Shown piece by piece: positions 27,629 to 36,724 of a stretch of DNA of 64,000 nt. The position numbers and the translations under genes are program-made. How positions within the stretch are numbered: position 1 is the stretch's first letter; each line of letters starts with the position of its first letter. Source of the DNA: Bacteroidota bacterium (lineage in GTDB: Bacteria > Bacteroidota > Bacteroidia > Bacteroidales > Paludibacteraceae); contig JAFNAS010000012.1 in the NCBI GenBank assembly GCA_017860295.1, positions 186,001 to 250,000 of the forward strand, read 5' to 3'. The notes beneath the pieces were generated by a model. It did no database searches and was not told the DNA's origin. It was given only the letters and a program-made list of their open reading frames with translations.

Positions 27629-28990
27629 ATGTATACCAAGCGACATTACTTTTTGCTGATTTTGGCTTTTTGTTCGATTATGGCGCAGGCGCAGCCGAAA
27701 AAGCCGGTTTACGATGTTTATAAGTTTGGTGCAGCAGGCGATGGCAAAGCCAACGACAGGCATGCCATTCAACGAGCGATCGACCGGTGTGCTGGCAGCG
27801 GCGGCACCGTTTTATTGCATAAAGGTACTTTTCTGACCGGACAGTTGAAGCTTGGCAGTAACATGACCCTGTGTATCGACTCCTCGGCAACCGTGCTTGG
27901 TATCATGTCCGATAGCGAAGCCGACTACCCGCACCATCTGATTGAAACCGTCTATCCTAACCGGATGCAAGAGGATTGCCAGCGACGGCTGATCTATGGA
28001 AATCATCTGCGTAACGTGACGGTGACCGGTGGCGGAACCATTGATGGTCAGGGTGGTTACACTCCCTGGATGCATGTGAAAGAGATCGGAACGGAAAAAG
28101 ACCGTCCCTCCATCTTTGCTTTTGTGGGCTGCAATAATATTACTGTAAGCAATCTGTCGTTGCAAAAGCCTGCTTGCTGGACACAAGTTTATATCGAATC
28201 GGATAGTGTAACCATTCGGGGATTGAAGATAAATACCGGAAGGTTAACCCCCAACCGTGATGGAATCGATATTGTGGATTGCCACAAGGTGTTGATCGAA
28301 GATTGCGCTATTCAGTCGGAAGATGATGGCATTTGCTTCAAAAGCGGCAGTGAATACGGTTGCAAAGATGTGGTGGTGCGGCGATGCCAGATCGATAAAC
28401 TGAACGTTCCGGCAGGCAATTGCTTCAAACTGGGAACCGATGGCTTGGGCTCGTTTGTGAATTTCGACGTGTCGGATCTTACCCTGAAAAATGCAGCGCA
28501 GAATACGGGTCTGTGTATCGAGTCAATGGATGGCGCATTGATCGATAACCTGAAATTCAGCGATTGTTCCATCAGCAATTGCGGACAGGCCGTCTTTGTG
28601 TTACTCGCCGACCGTAAACGCACTGTTCCCGGACGGGAGAAACGAATCGGTGCCGTTTCGAATATCAACTTCAAAAATATAACTGCCAGTAACTTTACCC
28701 ATCAATATTCCTCCGTTATTACCGGTGTGAAGGGGCACAACGTGCAGAATGTCAGTTTTGAGAATTGTAACTTTGTGATGAAAGGAGGCGTTCGGGAAAC
28801 CAATCAAACCGTGATGGAGTACGACGGCAAATACCCCGAAGGAAGCTATTTCGGCGATACCAATGCGTATGCTTTCTTCCTTCGTCATGTCGATAGCGTA
28901 TCGTTTATCAATTGCAACATCTCGTCCGAACAACCCGATGCCCGTCCCTGGAAGGTGGAAGATGACGTGATGCGCGTGGAGGTTCGGTAG
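27629..28990 (+). CDS. Secreted GH28 polygalacturonase-like glycoside hydrolase
   Basis: GH28 enzymes hydrolyse galacturonan or related pectic backbones. The signal peptide is MYTKRHYFLLILAFCSIMAQAQ. The pectate-lyase-like start VYKFGAAGDGKANDRHAIQRAID is followed by VTGGGTIDGQGG, and the catalytic region NRDGIDIVDCHKVLIEDCAIQSEDDGICFKSG carries the NxD and DD aspartates. GNCFKLGTDGLGSF takes the place of the G-H-G segment of classical members; the missing His suggests a variant specificity. Length 453 is typical for the phylum. Downstream is an outer-membrane receptor operon. Confidence 0.9.
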   Translation: MYTKRHYFLLILAFCSIMAQAQPKKPVYDVYKFGAAGDGKANDRHAIQRAIDRCAGSGGTVLLHKGTFLTGQLKLGSNMTLCIDSSATVLGIMSDSEADYPHHLIETVYPNRMQEDCQRRLIYGNHLRNVTVTGGGTIDGQGGYTPWMHVKEIGTEKDRPSIFAFVGCNNITVSNLSLQKPACWTQVYIESDSVTIRGLKINTGRLTPNRDGIDIVDCHKVLIEDCAIQSEDDGICFKSGSEYGCKDVVVRRCQIDKLNVPAGNCFKLGTDGLGSFVNFDVSDLTLKNAAQNTGLCIESMDGALIDNLKFSDCSISNCGQAVFVLLADRKRTVPGREKRIGAVSNINFKNITASNFTHQYSSVITGVKGHNVQNVSFENCNFVMKGGVRETNQTVMEYDGKYPEGSYFGDTNAYAFFLRHVDSVSFINCNISSEQPDARPWKVEDDVMRVEVR

Positions 28991-29080
28991 CGTTGATTGC
29001 AGGTAGTCACTCTTTTTGTGCAGGTGGTCAAAAGAATTTGAGAGCTTCGGGCGCAGAGGGTAGTTTTGCAGCAAAAAAAC

Positions 29081-31258
29081 ATGAAAAAATCTATTTTGCT
29101 CCTTGCGACTCTCCTCTGTGGTCATTCGCTTGCTTGGGGAACCGGCAACGTGAGTCAGGATAAAGATTCCATTGCCATGCATAAATCTATCTCCGAAGTG
29201 GTTGTCTATGCGCAGCGATCTACCGTTCAAATAACGCCCGAAAAGCGGGTGATTCATATCGGATCGTCGCCCATTGCCTCTTCCGGCAACGCCTATTTGG
29301 TACTGAAAAATCTTCCGGGTATCCTTATCAATAGCGACGGTTCCGTTTTTATGAACGGGAAATCGGGTGTAAAGGTGTTGATCGATGGCAAGAGTTCCTA
29401 TCTGGAGGGAACCGAACTGGTTAATTACCTGATGTCTTTACCTGCATCTTCGCTCGACAAGGTGGAGCTGGTGACTCGTCCGTCGGCCAAATACGAGGCA
29501 AGCGGCAATGCCGGTATTATCGATATCTGTACCAAACGGAACAACCAGAGCGGCTTCAGTCTGAATGTGCATGGAAACTACGAACAGGGAAAGTACGGAC
29601 GCACCAACGACAATCTCTCGTTTAGTTACCGCCGCAACCAGTTGAATCTTTCCGGCATGTACGGCTATTACCGGGGACACGACTTCAACGACCTGACTAT
29701 TGCCCGTTATTATCCTGAAACCCCAACGGAGCAGGCGATGGTGTTCGATCAGGATTCGTACCGTCGGCGCTCCGACTACTCGCACTACGCTAATTTTAGC
29801 ATGGACTATTATGTCACCCCCAAAACTACCTTCGGCATTGCGTTAAAAGGGAACATCTCCGACCGCACCGAAAACGGTTCTCTCAGCTCTCTCTTCCATG
29901 CTCCTGCTGCGCAAGCCGACTCCACCCTTCGTTCGTTGACAGACAATGGACAAAAACGCACAAATGTCACATCGAGCCTTACATTTCAACATAAAATCGA
30001 TTCCCTCGGGAAAACCGTTTCCGCTTCCGTCGACGGGCTCTACTACTCGGTAAAGGAGGATCAGTGGCACAACGATAGGGTAACGATATCGTCGGTGAGA
30101 AATACGGAATCGACCTCTAAAGCATTTAAAGATGGAACCATCAAAATGATCTCGGGACGGATGGATCTGATCTGGCCGGTTTCCGACAAATTGCGTTTCG
30201 AGGGTGGTGCCAAAAGCGATTTGGTACGTATCGACAATAGGTCCGACTATGCAAACCTGGCCGGTTCGCAGTGGGTTGCCGACCAGACATTGAGCAGCAC
30301 CTTCTACTATCGCGAAAATATCAATGCCCTGTATGTCACCGCCAAAGTGCAGAAGGGGGCTTTTGTAACCGAAGCGGGAGTGCGTGTCGAGAATACCAAT
30401 ATTAAGGTAGCCTCTTTTTCGCAATCGTACACCGACCTCTTTCCGAACCTCAGCGTAAGTTGGCAGCTGCCGCACAACAATTCGCTTAACGTTACCTACG
30501 GCAAACGAGTGGATCGACCCAATTATCGTTATCTCAATCCGTTTGTTTATATCTTCGATACCTACACCTACGAGCAGGGAAACACGAATCTCAAACCTCA
30601 GTTTACCGACCGGTTCGACCTGATCTATCTCATTCGAAAGAACTACCGCTTCGGTCTGTTTTATACCGATACCCGGCAGGCCATTATCAAATCGTACAGC
30701 GTGCAGTCCGGTTCCCGAAGGGTATATGTGATGCCAACCAATACGACTTACTACCGTTCGTACGGTGTGCAGGGCGACATCGGACAGATTCCCGTTGCCC
30801 GTTGGTTTCAGTCGGGAATGCACCTGGAACTGACACAAAACAACTACAAGTGGGAAGAGAACGACATTTCGCTTCGAAACCGCAAACTTACTTTCCAGAT
30901 CGGAATCCAGAACAAGATTCGTTTGCCCTGGAGTTGTGCGGTCGAAATTAGTGGATTCTATAACAGCGAGATGGCCTACGGACAGGTAAATGTGTTACCT
31001 GTGTGGCAACTGTCGGGCGGCATACAAAAGAATCTGTGCAAGGGAAATGCTACGCTCAGTGTCTTCTCCAACGACTGGTTTCATTCCAACAAATCGCGAA
31101 TAAAAGGGGATTTCAGTGGTACACAAGCCTCCGTGACTGATTTTCAGGATCGTTGTATTGTAGGCGTCTCTGTTACGTATAGGTTCAAAAAAGGGGAGGA
31201 AACAAAAGAAAGTAAAAGCGGCAAGAGCTTTTATGATTCAAAAAGAATAAATTTGTAA
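29081..31258 (+). CDS. Outer-membrane beta-barrel TonB-dependent receptor-like protein
   Basis: About 725 residues with signal MKKSILLLATLLCGHSLAWG. The plug domain (VLKNLPGILINSDGSVFMNGKSGVKVLIDGKSSYL; LDKVELVTRPSAKYEASGNAGIIDI) and the later barrel (RVDRPNYRYLNPF; YEQGNTNLKPQF) match the OMP-beta-barrel receptor family that lacks SusD partners. The usual N-terminal carboxypeptidase-like domain is absent. The ATG at 29081 is preferred to the upstream TTG. Nine bases later begins a LytS-type kinase gene, so receptor and two-component system are one operon. Ligand unknown. Confidence 0.9.
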   Translation: MKKSILLLATLLCGHSLAWGTGNVSQDKDSIAMHKSISEVVVYAQRSTVQITPEKRVIHIGSSPIASSGNAYLVLKNLPGILINSDGSVFMNGKSGVKVLIDGKSSYLEGTELVNYLMSLPASSLDKVELVTRPSAKYEASGNAGIIDICTKRNNQSGFSLNVHGNYEQGKYGRTNDNLSFSYRRNQLNLSGMYGYYRGHDFNDLTIARYYPETPTEQAMVFDQDSYRRRSDYSHYANFSMDYYVTPKTTFGIALKGNISDRTENGSLSSLFHAPAAQADSTLRSLTDNGQKRTNVTSSLTFQHKIDSLGKTVSASVDGLYYSVKEDQWHNDRVTISSVRNTESTSKAFKDGTIKMISGRMDLIWPVSDKLRFEGGAKSDLVRIDNRSDYANLAGSQWVADQTLSSTFYYRENINALYVTAKVQKGAFVTEAGVRVENTNIKVASFSQSYTDLFPNLSVSWQLPHNNSLNVTYGKRVDRPNYRYLNPFVYIFDTYTYEQGNTNLKPQFTDRFDLIYLIRKNYRFGLFYTDTRQAIIKSYSVQSGSRRVYVMPTNTTYYRSYGVQGDIGQIPVARWFQSGMHLELTQNNYKWEENDISLRNRKLTFQIGIQNKIRLPWSCAVEISGFYNSEMAYGQVNVLPVWQLSGGIQKNLCKGNATLSVFSNDWFHSNKSRIKGDFSGTQASVTDFQDRCIVGVSVTYRFKKGEETKESKSGKSFYDSKRINL

Positions 31259-31267
31259 CCGAAAGCA

Positions 31268-32302
31268 ATGACTATGAACAAACAAAAGATCTGGTTTTGG
31301 ATAGCGCCCTCTATTTTCGGCATATTGGTGCTGACGGTGATCCGCCTGGTGAGCGATGTGCCCACGGAGGCAAAATTCTGGAACCGGCCTATTGCCCTGA
31401 ATTTGATTGAGGTAGTGTCGGCAATAGTGATTGCTTATCTGTTTCAGTTTGGCATGGTGCTCTACGTTCGGAAGCGTGCTCTCCGCACCGGAGAACTCAC
31501 TCCCAAGAAGCTGTTGCTGGAATACCTGATGATGCTGATGATCGGTTTTGTCATTATGTATCCCTGTGTGGCGATCATCCATTTTTTTACCAAAGATCCG
31601 TTGGGTCTCGACGATATTGTAATTGCCGGCATCTCGTTTTCGTTGTTACTGGTCATTGCTTATGCCATCCTCAGGGGCAACCAGCTGTTGCAGGCCTATG
31701 TCGACCAGAAGACCAAGACGCAACAGATAACCAACATTCAGATGGAGACGGAACTGAAATTTCTGAAGGCACAGTTTCATCCTCATTTTCTATTCAATGC
31801 CCTCAATACCATCTATTTTCAGATCGATGAGGCGAATGAGGCGCCACGCAAATCTATCGAGCAACTTGCGGAGTTGCTGCGTTATCAGCTTTACGATGTC
31901 AATCAAACCGTTCGCATTGAGCAGGAACTTCATTTTATTCGTAATTATGCCGACTTTCAGCAAGTACGCATGAAGGAGTCTCTTCGGGTAGAAATCGATT
32001 TTGATTCTTTACTAAAAGAGCAGAAGATTCATCCTTTGTTGTTATTCCCATTGGTGGAAAATGCGTATAAATATGTGGGGGGTGAGTACCGGATACAAAT
32101 TAAGGCCTATCGAGAGAACAATGCGTTGCGTTTCAGTGTCGAAAACTCTATTCCACCCGATATAAAACCGGTTTCGCGCTCCGGAGGAGTAGGACTTGAG
32201 AATCTTCGCCGGAGGCTCGACCTGCTTTATACCGGCAAGTATCGGTTGGAGCTGAACCGGACGGAGCAATCGTATACAGCTAATCTGACAATAGCATGGT
32301 AA
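31268..32302 (+). CDS. LytS/YehU-type sensor histidine kinase
   Basis: Four transmembrane helices occupy the first 140 residues (IWFWIAPSIFGILVLTVI; VVSAIVIAYLFQFGMVLYV; LMMLMIGFVIMYPCVAII; IVIAGISFSLLLVIAYAIL). The His_kinase domain follows: AQFHPHFLFNALNTIYFQI with the phospho-accepting His, then the HATPase with LLLFPLVENAYKY and GGVGLENLRRRLDLLY. Start options are 31268 and 31274. It overlaps the LytTR regulator gene by 7 bases, so the pair is translationally coupled. Confidence 0.95.
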   Translation: MTMNKQKIWFWIAPSIFGILVLTVIRLVSDVPTEAKFWNRPIALNLIEVVSAIVIAYLFQFGMVLYVRKRALRTGELTPKKLLLEYLMMLMIGFVIMYPCVAIIHFFTKDPLGLDDIVIAGISFSLLLVIAYAILRGNQLLQAYVDQKTKTQQITNIQMETELKFLKAQFHPHFLFNALNTIYFQIDEANEAPRKSIEQLAELLRYQLYDVNQTVRIEQELHFIRNYADFQQVRMKESLRVEIDFDSLLKEQKIHPLLLFPLVENAYKYVGGEYRIQIKAYRENNALRFSVENSIPPDIKPVSRSGGVGLENLRRRLDLLYTGKYRLELNRTEQSYTANLTIAW

Positions 32303-33006
32303 AATTGCGATGTGTCATTACCGATGACGAACCGATGGCCCGTAAAGGGTTGCAGGGTTATGTGGAGAAACTCGACTTTCTGGAGTTGGTTGCCGTGTGC
32401 GAAGATGCCATTCAGTTGAGTAACGTATTGAAGCAGCAGCCGGTCGATCTGCTGTTTCTCGACATCGAGATGCCCTACATCTCGGGGGTGGAACTGCTCT
32501 CCGGATTAACCGATCCGCCGAAGGTGATTATTGTGAGTGCCTACGAACAATATGCCCTCAAAGGATACGAACTGGATGTGACGGACTATCTGCTCAAGCC
32601 GGTGTCGTTCGAACGGTTTCTGAAAGCGGTCAACAAGGTATACGATCAGGTGGTGAAGCCGACAACTGTTGGTACCGAACCGCAATTTGTCTTTGTGAAA
32701 ACCACTCAAAAGATGGAGAAGGTATTCTTCCGCGATATCCTCTTTGTCGAAGGTATGGAAAACTACGTCTCCATTCAAACCTCATCGGGCAAGGTGGTTA
32801 CCCATATCACCCTCAGCCTCTTTCTGCGCATGCTTCCCGCCACTCACTTCGTGCAATGCCACAAATCGTATGTGGTGAACCTCGACAAGGTTTTTGCTTT
32901 AGAGGGTAATCTGCTGCACATCGATGCCTATAAAATCCCCATCTCGCGTACCTACAAAAACGACGTATTGGCGGTGTTGCTGCCTGATAACGAGGTAAAA
33001 GGTTGA
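32296..33006 (+). CDS. LytR/AlgR-family response regulator
   Basis: The receiver domain (CVITDDEPMARKGL; phospho-Asp in LLFLDIEMPYISG; DYLLKPVSFERFLKA) is joined to a C-terminal LytTR DNA-binding domain (MEKVFFRDILFVEGMENYVSIQT; HKSYVVNLDKV; ISRTYKND). 236 residues is standard. It is cognate to the upstream LytS-type kinase. The likely target is the upstream receptor gene, an inference from the operon. Confidence 0.95.
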   Translation: MVKLRCVITDDEPMARKGLQGYVEKLDFLELVAVCEDAIQLSNVLKQQPVDLLFLDIEMPYISGVELLSGLTDPPKVIIVSAYEQYALKGYELDVTDYLLKPVSFERFLKAVNKVYDQVVKPTTVGTEPQFVFVKTTQKMEKVFFRDILFVEGMENYVSIQTSSGKVVTHITLSLFLRMLPATHFVQCHKSYVVNLDKVFALEGNLLHIDAYKIPISRTYKNDVLAVLLPDNEVKG

Positions 33007-33169
33007 TGGAACACGGTTCAGGGTGAATGGTAAAAGGAGAGTGTTTGGTAAGGTTAGCTGAGATTTTGTGGTTACAACAGCGAAAGCAAATTATCGCTCA
33101 CGCAAAATGCAGATGTGTTTGGGTACGGGAATGATCATCCCGAATCAATTTCTCGAACTATAAATCGTC

Positions 33170-33205
33170 AGCCCGGCCTGTAACAAGGCCGGGCTTTTTG
33201 TTTTC
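33170..33205 (+). terminator. rho-independent terminator of the receptor/LytS/LytR operon
   Basis: A perfect 10-pair stem AGCCCGGCCT / AGGCCGGGCT with loop GTAACA is followed by TTTTGTTTT. It is 164 bases past the LytTR regulator stop. Confidence 0.92.
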
Positions 33206-33234
33206 AGTAATTACAAAAAAAATTAACCTAATTG

Positions 33235-33265
33235 TTTGTTTATTAAAAGGCTTTTTGTAGATTTG
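33235..33265 (+). promoter_or_regulatory. promoter, TTTG-N19-TAGATTTG
   Basis: TTTG at 33235-33238 and TAGATTTG at 33258-33265 match both Bacteroidota promoter elements with the ideal 19-base spacer. It should drive the two unknown AT-rich genes downstream. Confidence 0.7.
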
Positions 33266-33415
33266 ATGCGTAAAATGAAAATCCGTATCGGGATCAAAAT
33301 AATGCTAAGCAACCGAATAAAGCTAATTTTGGTATAAACGGATTAAGAGAATGACCACTGTTGGGTGATAAAGGTGGAGTTGAAGATTAAAACCTTGACA
33401 AAAACATCAGCTTAT

Positions 33416-33772
33416 ATGGAGGAAATAATAAAAATTGAGACGCTTGAGCAATTTTCTGAGAAAATCAAAAATATTGATAATCTCAATACTAATGAAGAAA
33501 AGATTAATTACCTCGCAAATTGTGTATTAACACAGAATGGTTTAATTGTTGAAATGGCAAAGATTTTCAATAAAATATTCTATTTGTCACAACTCAACGA
33601 ACGTAATATTTCTCAGATTGTGACTACACAAGAGAGTTTGATTGAAGAAAATCAAACAATGTCAAAATCGTTAGAAAATCATACAGAGGCATTGAAGCTT
33701 ATGTTAGAAATGCCTGATATTTACGAGAAAAGATTGGAAATCATTCAGAAGCAAATAGATAGATTACAGTAA
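33416..33772 (+). CDS. Coiled-coil protein of unknown function
   Basis: 118 residues from the ATG at 33416 (MEEIIKIETLEQFSEKI). The sequence is mainly helical, and the second half (TTQESLIEENQTMSKSLENHTEALKLMLEMP ... KRLEIIQKQIDRLQ) is heptad-like. No domain was recognised. Base composition is more AT-rich than the housekeeping genes. It shares a promoter with, and lies 185 bases upstream of, the unknown gene at 33958, so the two may act together. Confidence 0.65.
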   Translation: MEEIIKIETLEQFSEKIKNIDNLNTNEEKINYLANCVLTQNGLIVEMAKIFNKIFYLSQLNERNISQIVTTQESLIEENQTMSKSLENHTEALKLMLEMPDIYEKRLEIIQKQIDRLQ

Positions 33773-33957
33773 AATGTTTTGTCTTGTTATGATTTGATTT
33801 TAATATGAGGGAAATGATTTTTACTATCGCACTTTTGCTCAGTGTATTTTAGCTATATAGTAGAACAAAAATGAAAAATGAGAAATATTCAGCAAGCTAA
33901 CGAGCCTGAAGAAATGTATCACTGGATGAGACAACGCTTAAAATAAACATTTAAAAC

Positions 33958-34674
33958 ATGATTCTCAGAACTGATTCCATATTGAATTTTCTTTCGCCTA
34001 AGATAGAAAAAAGAACCTTATTGATATTGGATGCTATACGTTTTACAATACAAATGATTGATGAAAGCTGGATCAGATTAAATGAATCCTTGTTAAAATA
34101 TTCACAACAAACATCAGATAAAAATTTACCCGATATATTTCTGGATACATGGAGTATCGTAGATAGCTCACAACGTTTCTTTAATTTATATAAAATGATT
34201 CATTCAGAAAGTAATCATCAGATTTTAGATTCCATAAAACATATAAAGTCATTCAGAAATACATTTGAACATTTAGATGAAAGAATAGATGAATCACTAT
34301 TAAATTCTGTTTGTCCATTTTGGGGTGCATTAAGATGGAAGTATAAAAATAAGAAGATTAAAAGAATTGAAACGTTTTTAGCTATTTCAGGAATTAATTA
34401 TGGCTCAGAACATAAGATCAACGTTGTAAAGTATGAGAATACGGAAGACCTCTTAATATATAATATTCAAATTGAAACTGTTGATAAGAAAGGTAATCGT
34501 ATTATTTTAAATTTGGATGAATTGGTATCTTCAATTTTAAAAATCATAGAAATATTGGAAATTACACTTGAAGCGCAGTCGGAAAAGTTTGACCTAAAAA
34601 AACATGATTGGTCGTTATTTAGAGATACTGTTGTTATATTTCACGAACCATTGGATACTGATGCAGCTCTATAA
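33958..34674 (+). CDS. Unknown protein with HEPN-like R-x4-H motif
   Basis: 238 residues, helical at first and beta-rich later. The helical part contains SFRNTFEHLDERIDESL; RNTFEH fits the R-x4-6-H motif of HEPN RNases, and HLDERI is a pattern seen in uncharacterised HEPN-like proteins. No signal peptide or TM. The gene is AT-rich and follows a small coiled-coil gene, an arrangement reminiscent of toxin-antitoxin or defence pairs. The function is unknown and the HEPN link rests on one short motif. Confidence 0.6.
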   Translation: MILRTDSILNFLSPKIEKRTLLILDAIRFTIQMIDESWIRLNESLLKYSQQTSDKNLPDIFLDTWSIVDSSQRFFNLYKMIHSESNHQILDSIKHIKSFRNTFEHLDERIDESLLNSVCPFWGALRWKYKNKKIKRIETFLAISGINYGSEHKINVVKYENTEDLLIYNIQIETVDKKGNRIILNLDELVSSILKIIEILEITLEAQSEKFDLKKHDWSLFRDTVVIFHEPLDTDAAL

Positions 34675-35219
34675 AACATGCCTCTGTCCATTTTGTCGTA
34701 AGGATATAAATAACAGATTATCGTTCAAGCCTGATGGAGTGTAGTTTGGACGTAAAATTAAATCAGTCTCGTTGATACGGGATGTGGCATTTATAACTGA
34801 TTACTCTGTCGATCGTTGATTGTTATCCCTGATGGCGCAAGCATGGCAGATTTTAGTTAAAGTTTTGAGCGCAGCGTTAACTTGGACTGGAACCACTGGT
34901 CACGAAGCTAATTGGGAAGGAGGAATCCCCAGGTTGGCGCAGATCTTCTGATCTGTGCCTGAGCAGGAAACCAAATTGATAAACCGGAAAGGAAACGGCA
35001 TTTGGTTTTTGTAGAGATGCGGCATGCCACGTCTCTACGGTTTGTAATGCAGCGCGTCTCCAAGGTTTGTTTGAATGGTATAACTCCAAATAGGGAGGGA
35101 TCAGAGTCTGAAATGATCCATTGGACGAGAATTAGTGTAGGGTTCTTGGTTTTTTCCCTAATTTTGCGGGAGCTTCTACACAAAAGCAAGACAACTGCTA
35201 ATATAAAACTGAAAAGAAT
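34675..35219. other. 545-base intergenic region with hairpins and relics
   Basis: It contains a 39-codon ORF at 34832-34951 (ALTWTGTTGHEANWEGG) that looks like a scrap of a Bacteroidota surface-protein motif, a hairpin GGCGCAGATC/GATCTGTGCC at 34936, and the first REP-like element at 34969. No intact gene was found. Confidence 0.5.
34969..35038. repeat. REP-like palindromic repeat, copy 1
   Basis: ACCAAATTGATAAACCGGA is followed by a spacer and the palindrome GTAGAGATGCGGCATGCC-ACGTCTCTAC (35011-35038). The same unit recurs at 36042-36112 on the far side of the ferredoxin gene. The core resembles dispersed palindromes found in many Bacteroidota and cyanobacterial genomes. Confidence 0.75.
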
Positions 35220-35999
35220 ATGATTTTCTATTTTTCCGGTACAGGCAATTCCCGATGGGTCGCCACACAACTATCAGCGCACTTTTCGGATACCCTTTAT
35301 TCGATTGGTGAATACGAACGCAAAGAGAGTCCGCTGGCACCGACATTTGAAGTAAAACCCGACGAGAAGATCGGATTCGTTTTTCCGGTTTATTCGTGGG
35401 GTGTGCCGCCCGTAGTCACCCGATTTATTGCCGATATGCAATTGGAAGGATATAATCGTCAGCCGGTCTATTGCATTATGACTTGTGGCGATGAGTGTGG
35501 CTATACCAACCGGATGTTTACCCGGGCTATCAAAGCCAAAAGGCTTGAAACCAAACATATTTACTCGATCATTATGCCAAACTCATACATTTGCATGAAA
35601 GGTTTCGATGTGGATAGCAAAGAGGTACAGGCTCGGAAAATAGAGATGGCAAAGATTGAGCTGCCAAGAGTGATGTCGGCTATTGAGAACGATCAGTCTA
35701 TTGATTTTTATACCAAAGGCAAACGGTTTTTGAGAATCAAATCGGGGCTTATTTATAAACTATTTGCCAAGCATGCACTTTCCGATAAACCGTACCGTTG
35801 CGGTGACGCATGTACTTCGTGCGGCAAATGTGTAAAAGTATGTCCGGTAAACAATATCGGGCTGGTCGCCGGAAAACCGGTATGGAAAGGTAATTGTACA
35901 CAATGTTTGGCCTGCATTCATGTATGTCCGACTCGCGCTATTGAGTATGGTAAAAGCACACAGAATAAAGGGCGCTATTTTTTCAATCAACAGAAGTGA
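35220..35999 (+). CDS. EFR1-type flavodoxin/4Fe-4S ferredoxin fusion protein
   Basis: 259 residues. The N-terminal flavodoxin-like domain starts MIFYFSGTGNSRWVA (FMN phosphate loop SGTGNS) and contains FVFPVYSWGVPPVV. The C-terminal domain holds two 4Fe-4S clusters: CTSCGKCVKVCPVNNI and CTQCLACIHVCPTRAI. Such proteins are anaerobic electron carriers with unknown partners. A REP-like element lies on each side. No operon partner is visible. Confidence 0.92.
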   Translation: MIFYFSGTGNSRWVATQLSAHFSDTLYSIGEYERKESPLAPTFEVKPDEKIGFVFPVYSWGVPPVVTRFIADMQLEGYNRQPVYCIMTCGDECGYTNRMFTRAIKAKRLETKHIYSIIMPNSYICMKGFDVDSKEVQARKIEMAKIELPRVMSAIENDQSIDFYTKGKRFLRIKSGLIYKLFAKHALSDKPYRCGDACTSCGKCVKVCPVNNIGLVAGKPVWKGNCTQCLACIHVCPTRAIEYGKSTQNKGRYFFNQQK

Positions 36000-36041
36000 C
36001 AAGAAGATCTTCAACTATCAGGTACCATAACTGCGCTTCGC

Positions 36042-36112
36042 GACCAAATTGATAAACCGGACAGGAAATGGTATTTGGTTGTTGTAGAGACGCGGCAATG
36101 CCACGTCTTTAG
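36042..36112. repeat. REP-like palindromic repeat, copy 2
   Basis: GACCAAATTGATAAACCGG followed by AGGAAATGGTATTTGG and GTAGAGACGCGGCAATGCC-ACGTCTTTAG. It matches copy 1 at 34969-35038 over about 70 bases with a few substitutions and one insertion. Confidence 0.75.
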
Positions 36113-36632
36113 GGTCATAATTGGAGATGTCATAATTATTTATCCTATTACTCCCTTACTGAGTTGGGGCAATGATGGCAGAGAAATGGTCTGAAAAATG
36201 TTTTTTGAGGATATAATCGGTCGGTTTTGGAGCTAAATCGGGTATGGAAAGCCGTGATATGGAAGAGAATAAGAACTGTTTTGGATAAAATTTTGCCTGT
36301 TCCAACCATCAGCAGGAGGCTCCAATTTTCCTGTCCGACATTTTCATTCTGTACAATTTGACAAATGCAATAGTCATCCTCTGTTAGCGAAAGGATCCGA
36401 GTCGATGGCTCGGCGAATAATCGTGAATATTTATCGCTGTTGCCTATTAATTGACTTGTAAATAGTTGTTTATGAAGATGAACTCATTCCGGTGTCCGGT
36501 ATAAATAAAGGTGGAAAAAGGGAAGGATACCAAGGATTGTTCCCGGCCTGAACTGTGTGGCTATTTTACAATAAACTACTACGCATATTGCTGTTAATCA
36601 TGTATTTTACTGTTATAGTATTTGCTAATTGT

Positions 36633-36665
36633 GTTGCATAAAGCGATAATTTTTTTGTAGTTTTG
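36633..36665 (+). promoter_or_regulatory. promoter, GTTG-N21-TAGTTTTG
   Basis: TAGTTTTG at 36658-36665 matches the -7 element and GTTG at 36633-36636 is a near match to -33 TTTG at 21 bases. The transcript would begin about 50 bases before the secreted-protein gene at 36725. Confidence 0.55.
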
Positions 36666-36724
36666 CAACGTAAGTATACTTGCTTTTTCAAGAGCAAAAA
36701 TTATAAACCCAGTAAAGATCTACT

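Larger units (their letters stand above)
33007..33364. other. 358-base intergenic region with terminator and promoter
   Basis: No supported gene. It contains a strong terminator at 33170 and a near-ideal Bacteroidota promoter at 33235-33265. A 20-codon ORF at 33275 (MKIRIGIKIMLSNRIKLILV) lies just downstream of that promoter and might be a leader peptide or truncated gene. Confidence 0.6.
36000..36724. other. 725-base intergenic region
   Basis: It contains the second REP-like copy near 36042-36112, a small hairpin CCGAG/CTCGG near 36396-36412 and a promoter at 36633-36665. No ORF with protein-like features was found. Confidence 0.55.

Noticed and set aside
29843-30838. 331-residue ORF antisense to the outer-membrane receptor
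   Set aside because: The plus strand encodes a clear receptor; the antisense ORF has no recognisable motif.
33878-33946. 22-codon ORF (MRNIQQANEPEEMYHWMRQRLK) between the two AT-rich genes
   Set aside because: Too short to support without conservation data; may be a fragment of an older gene.
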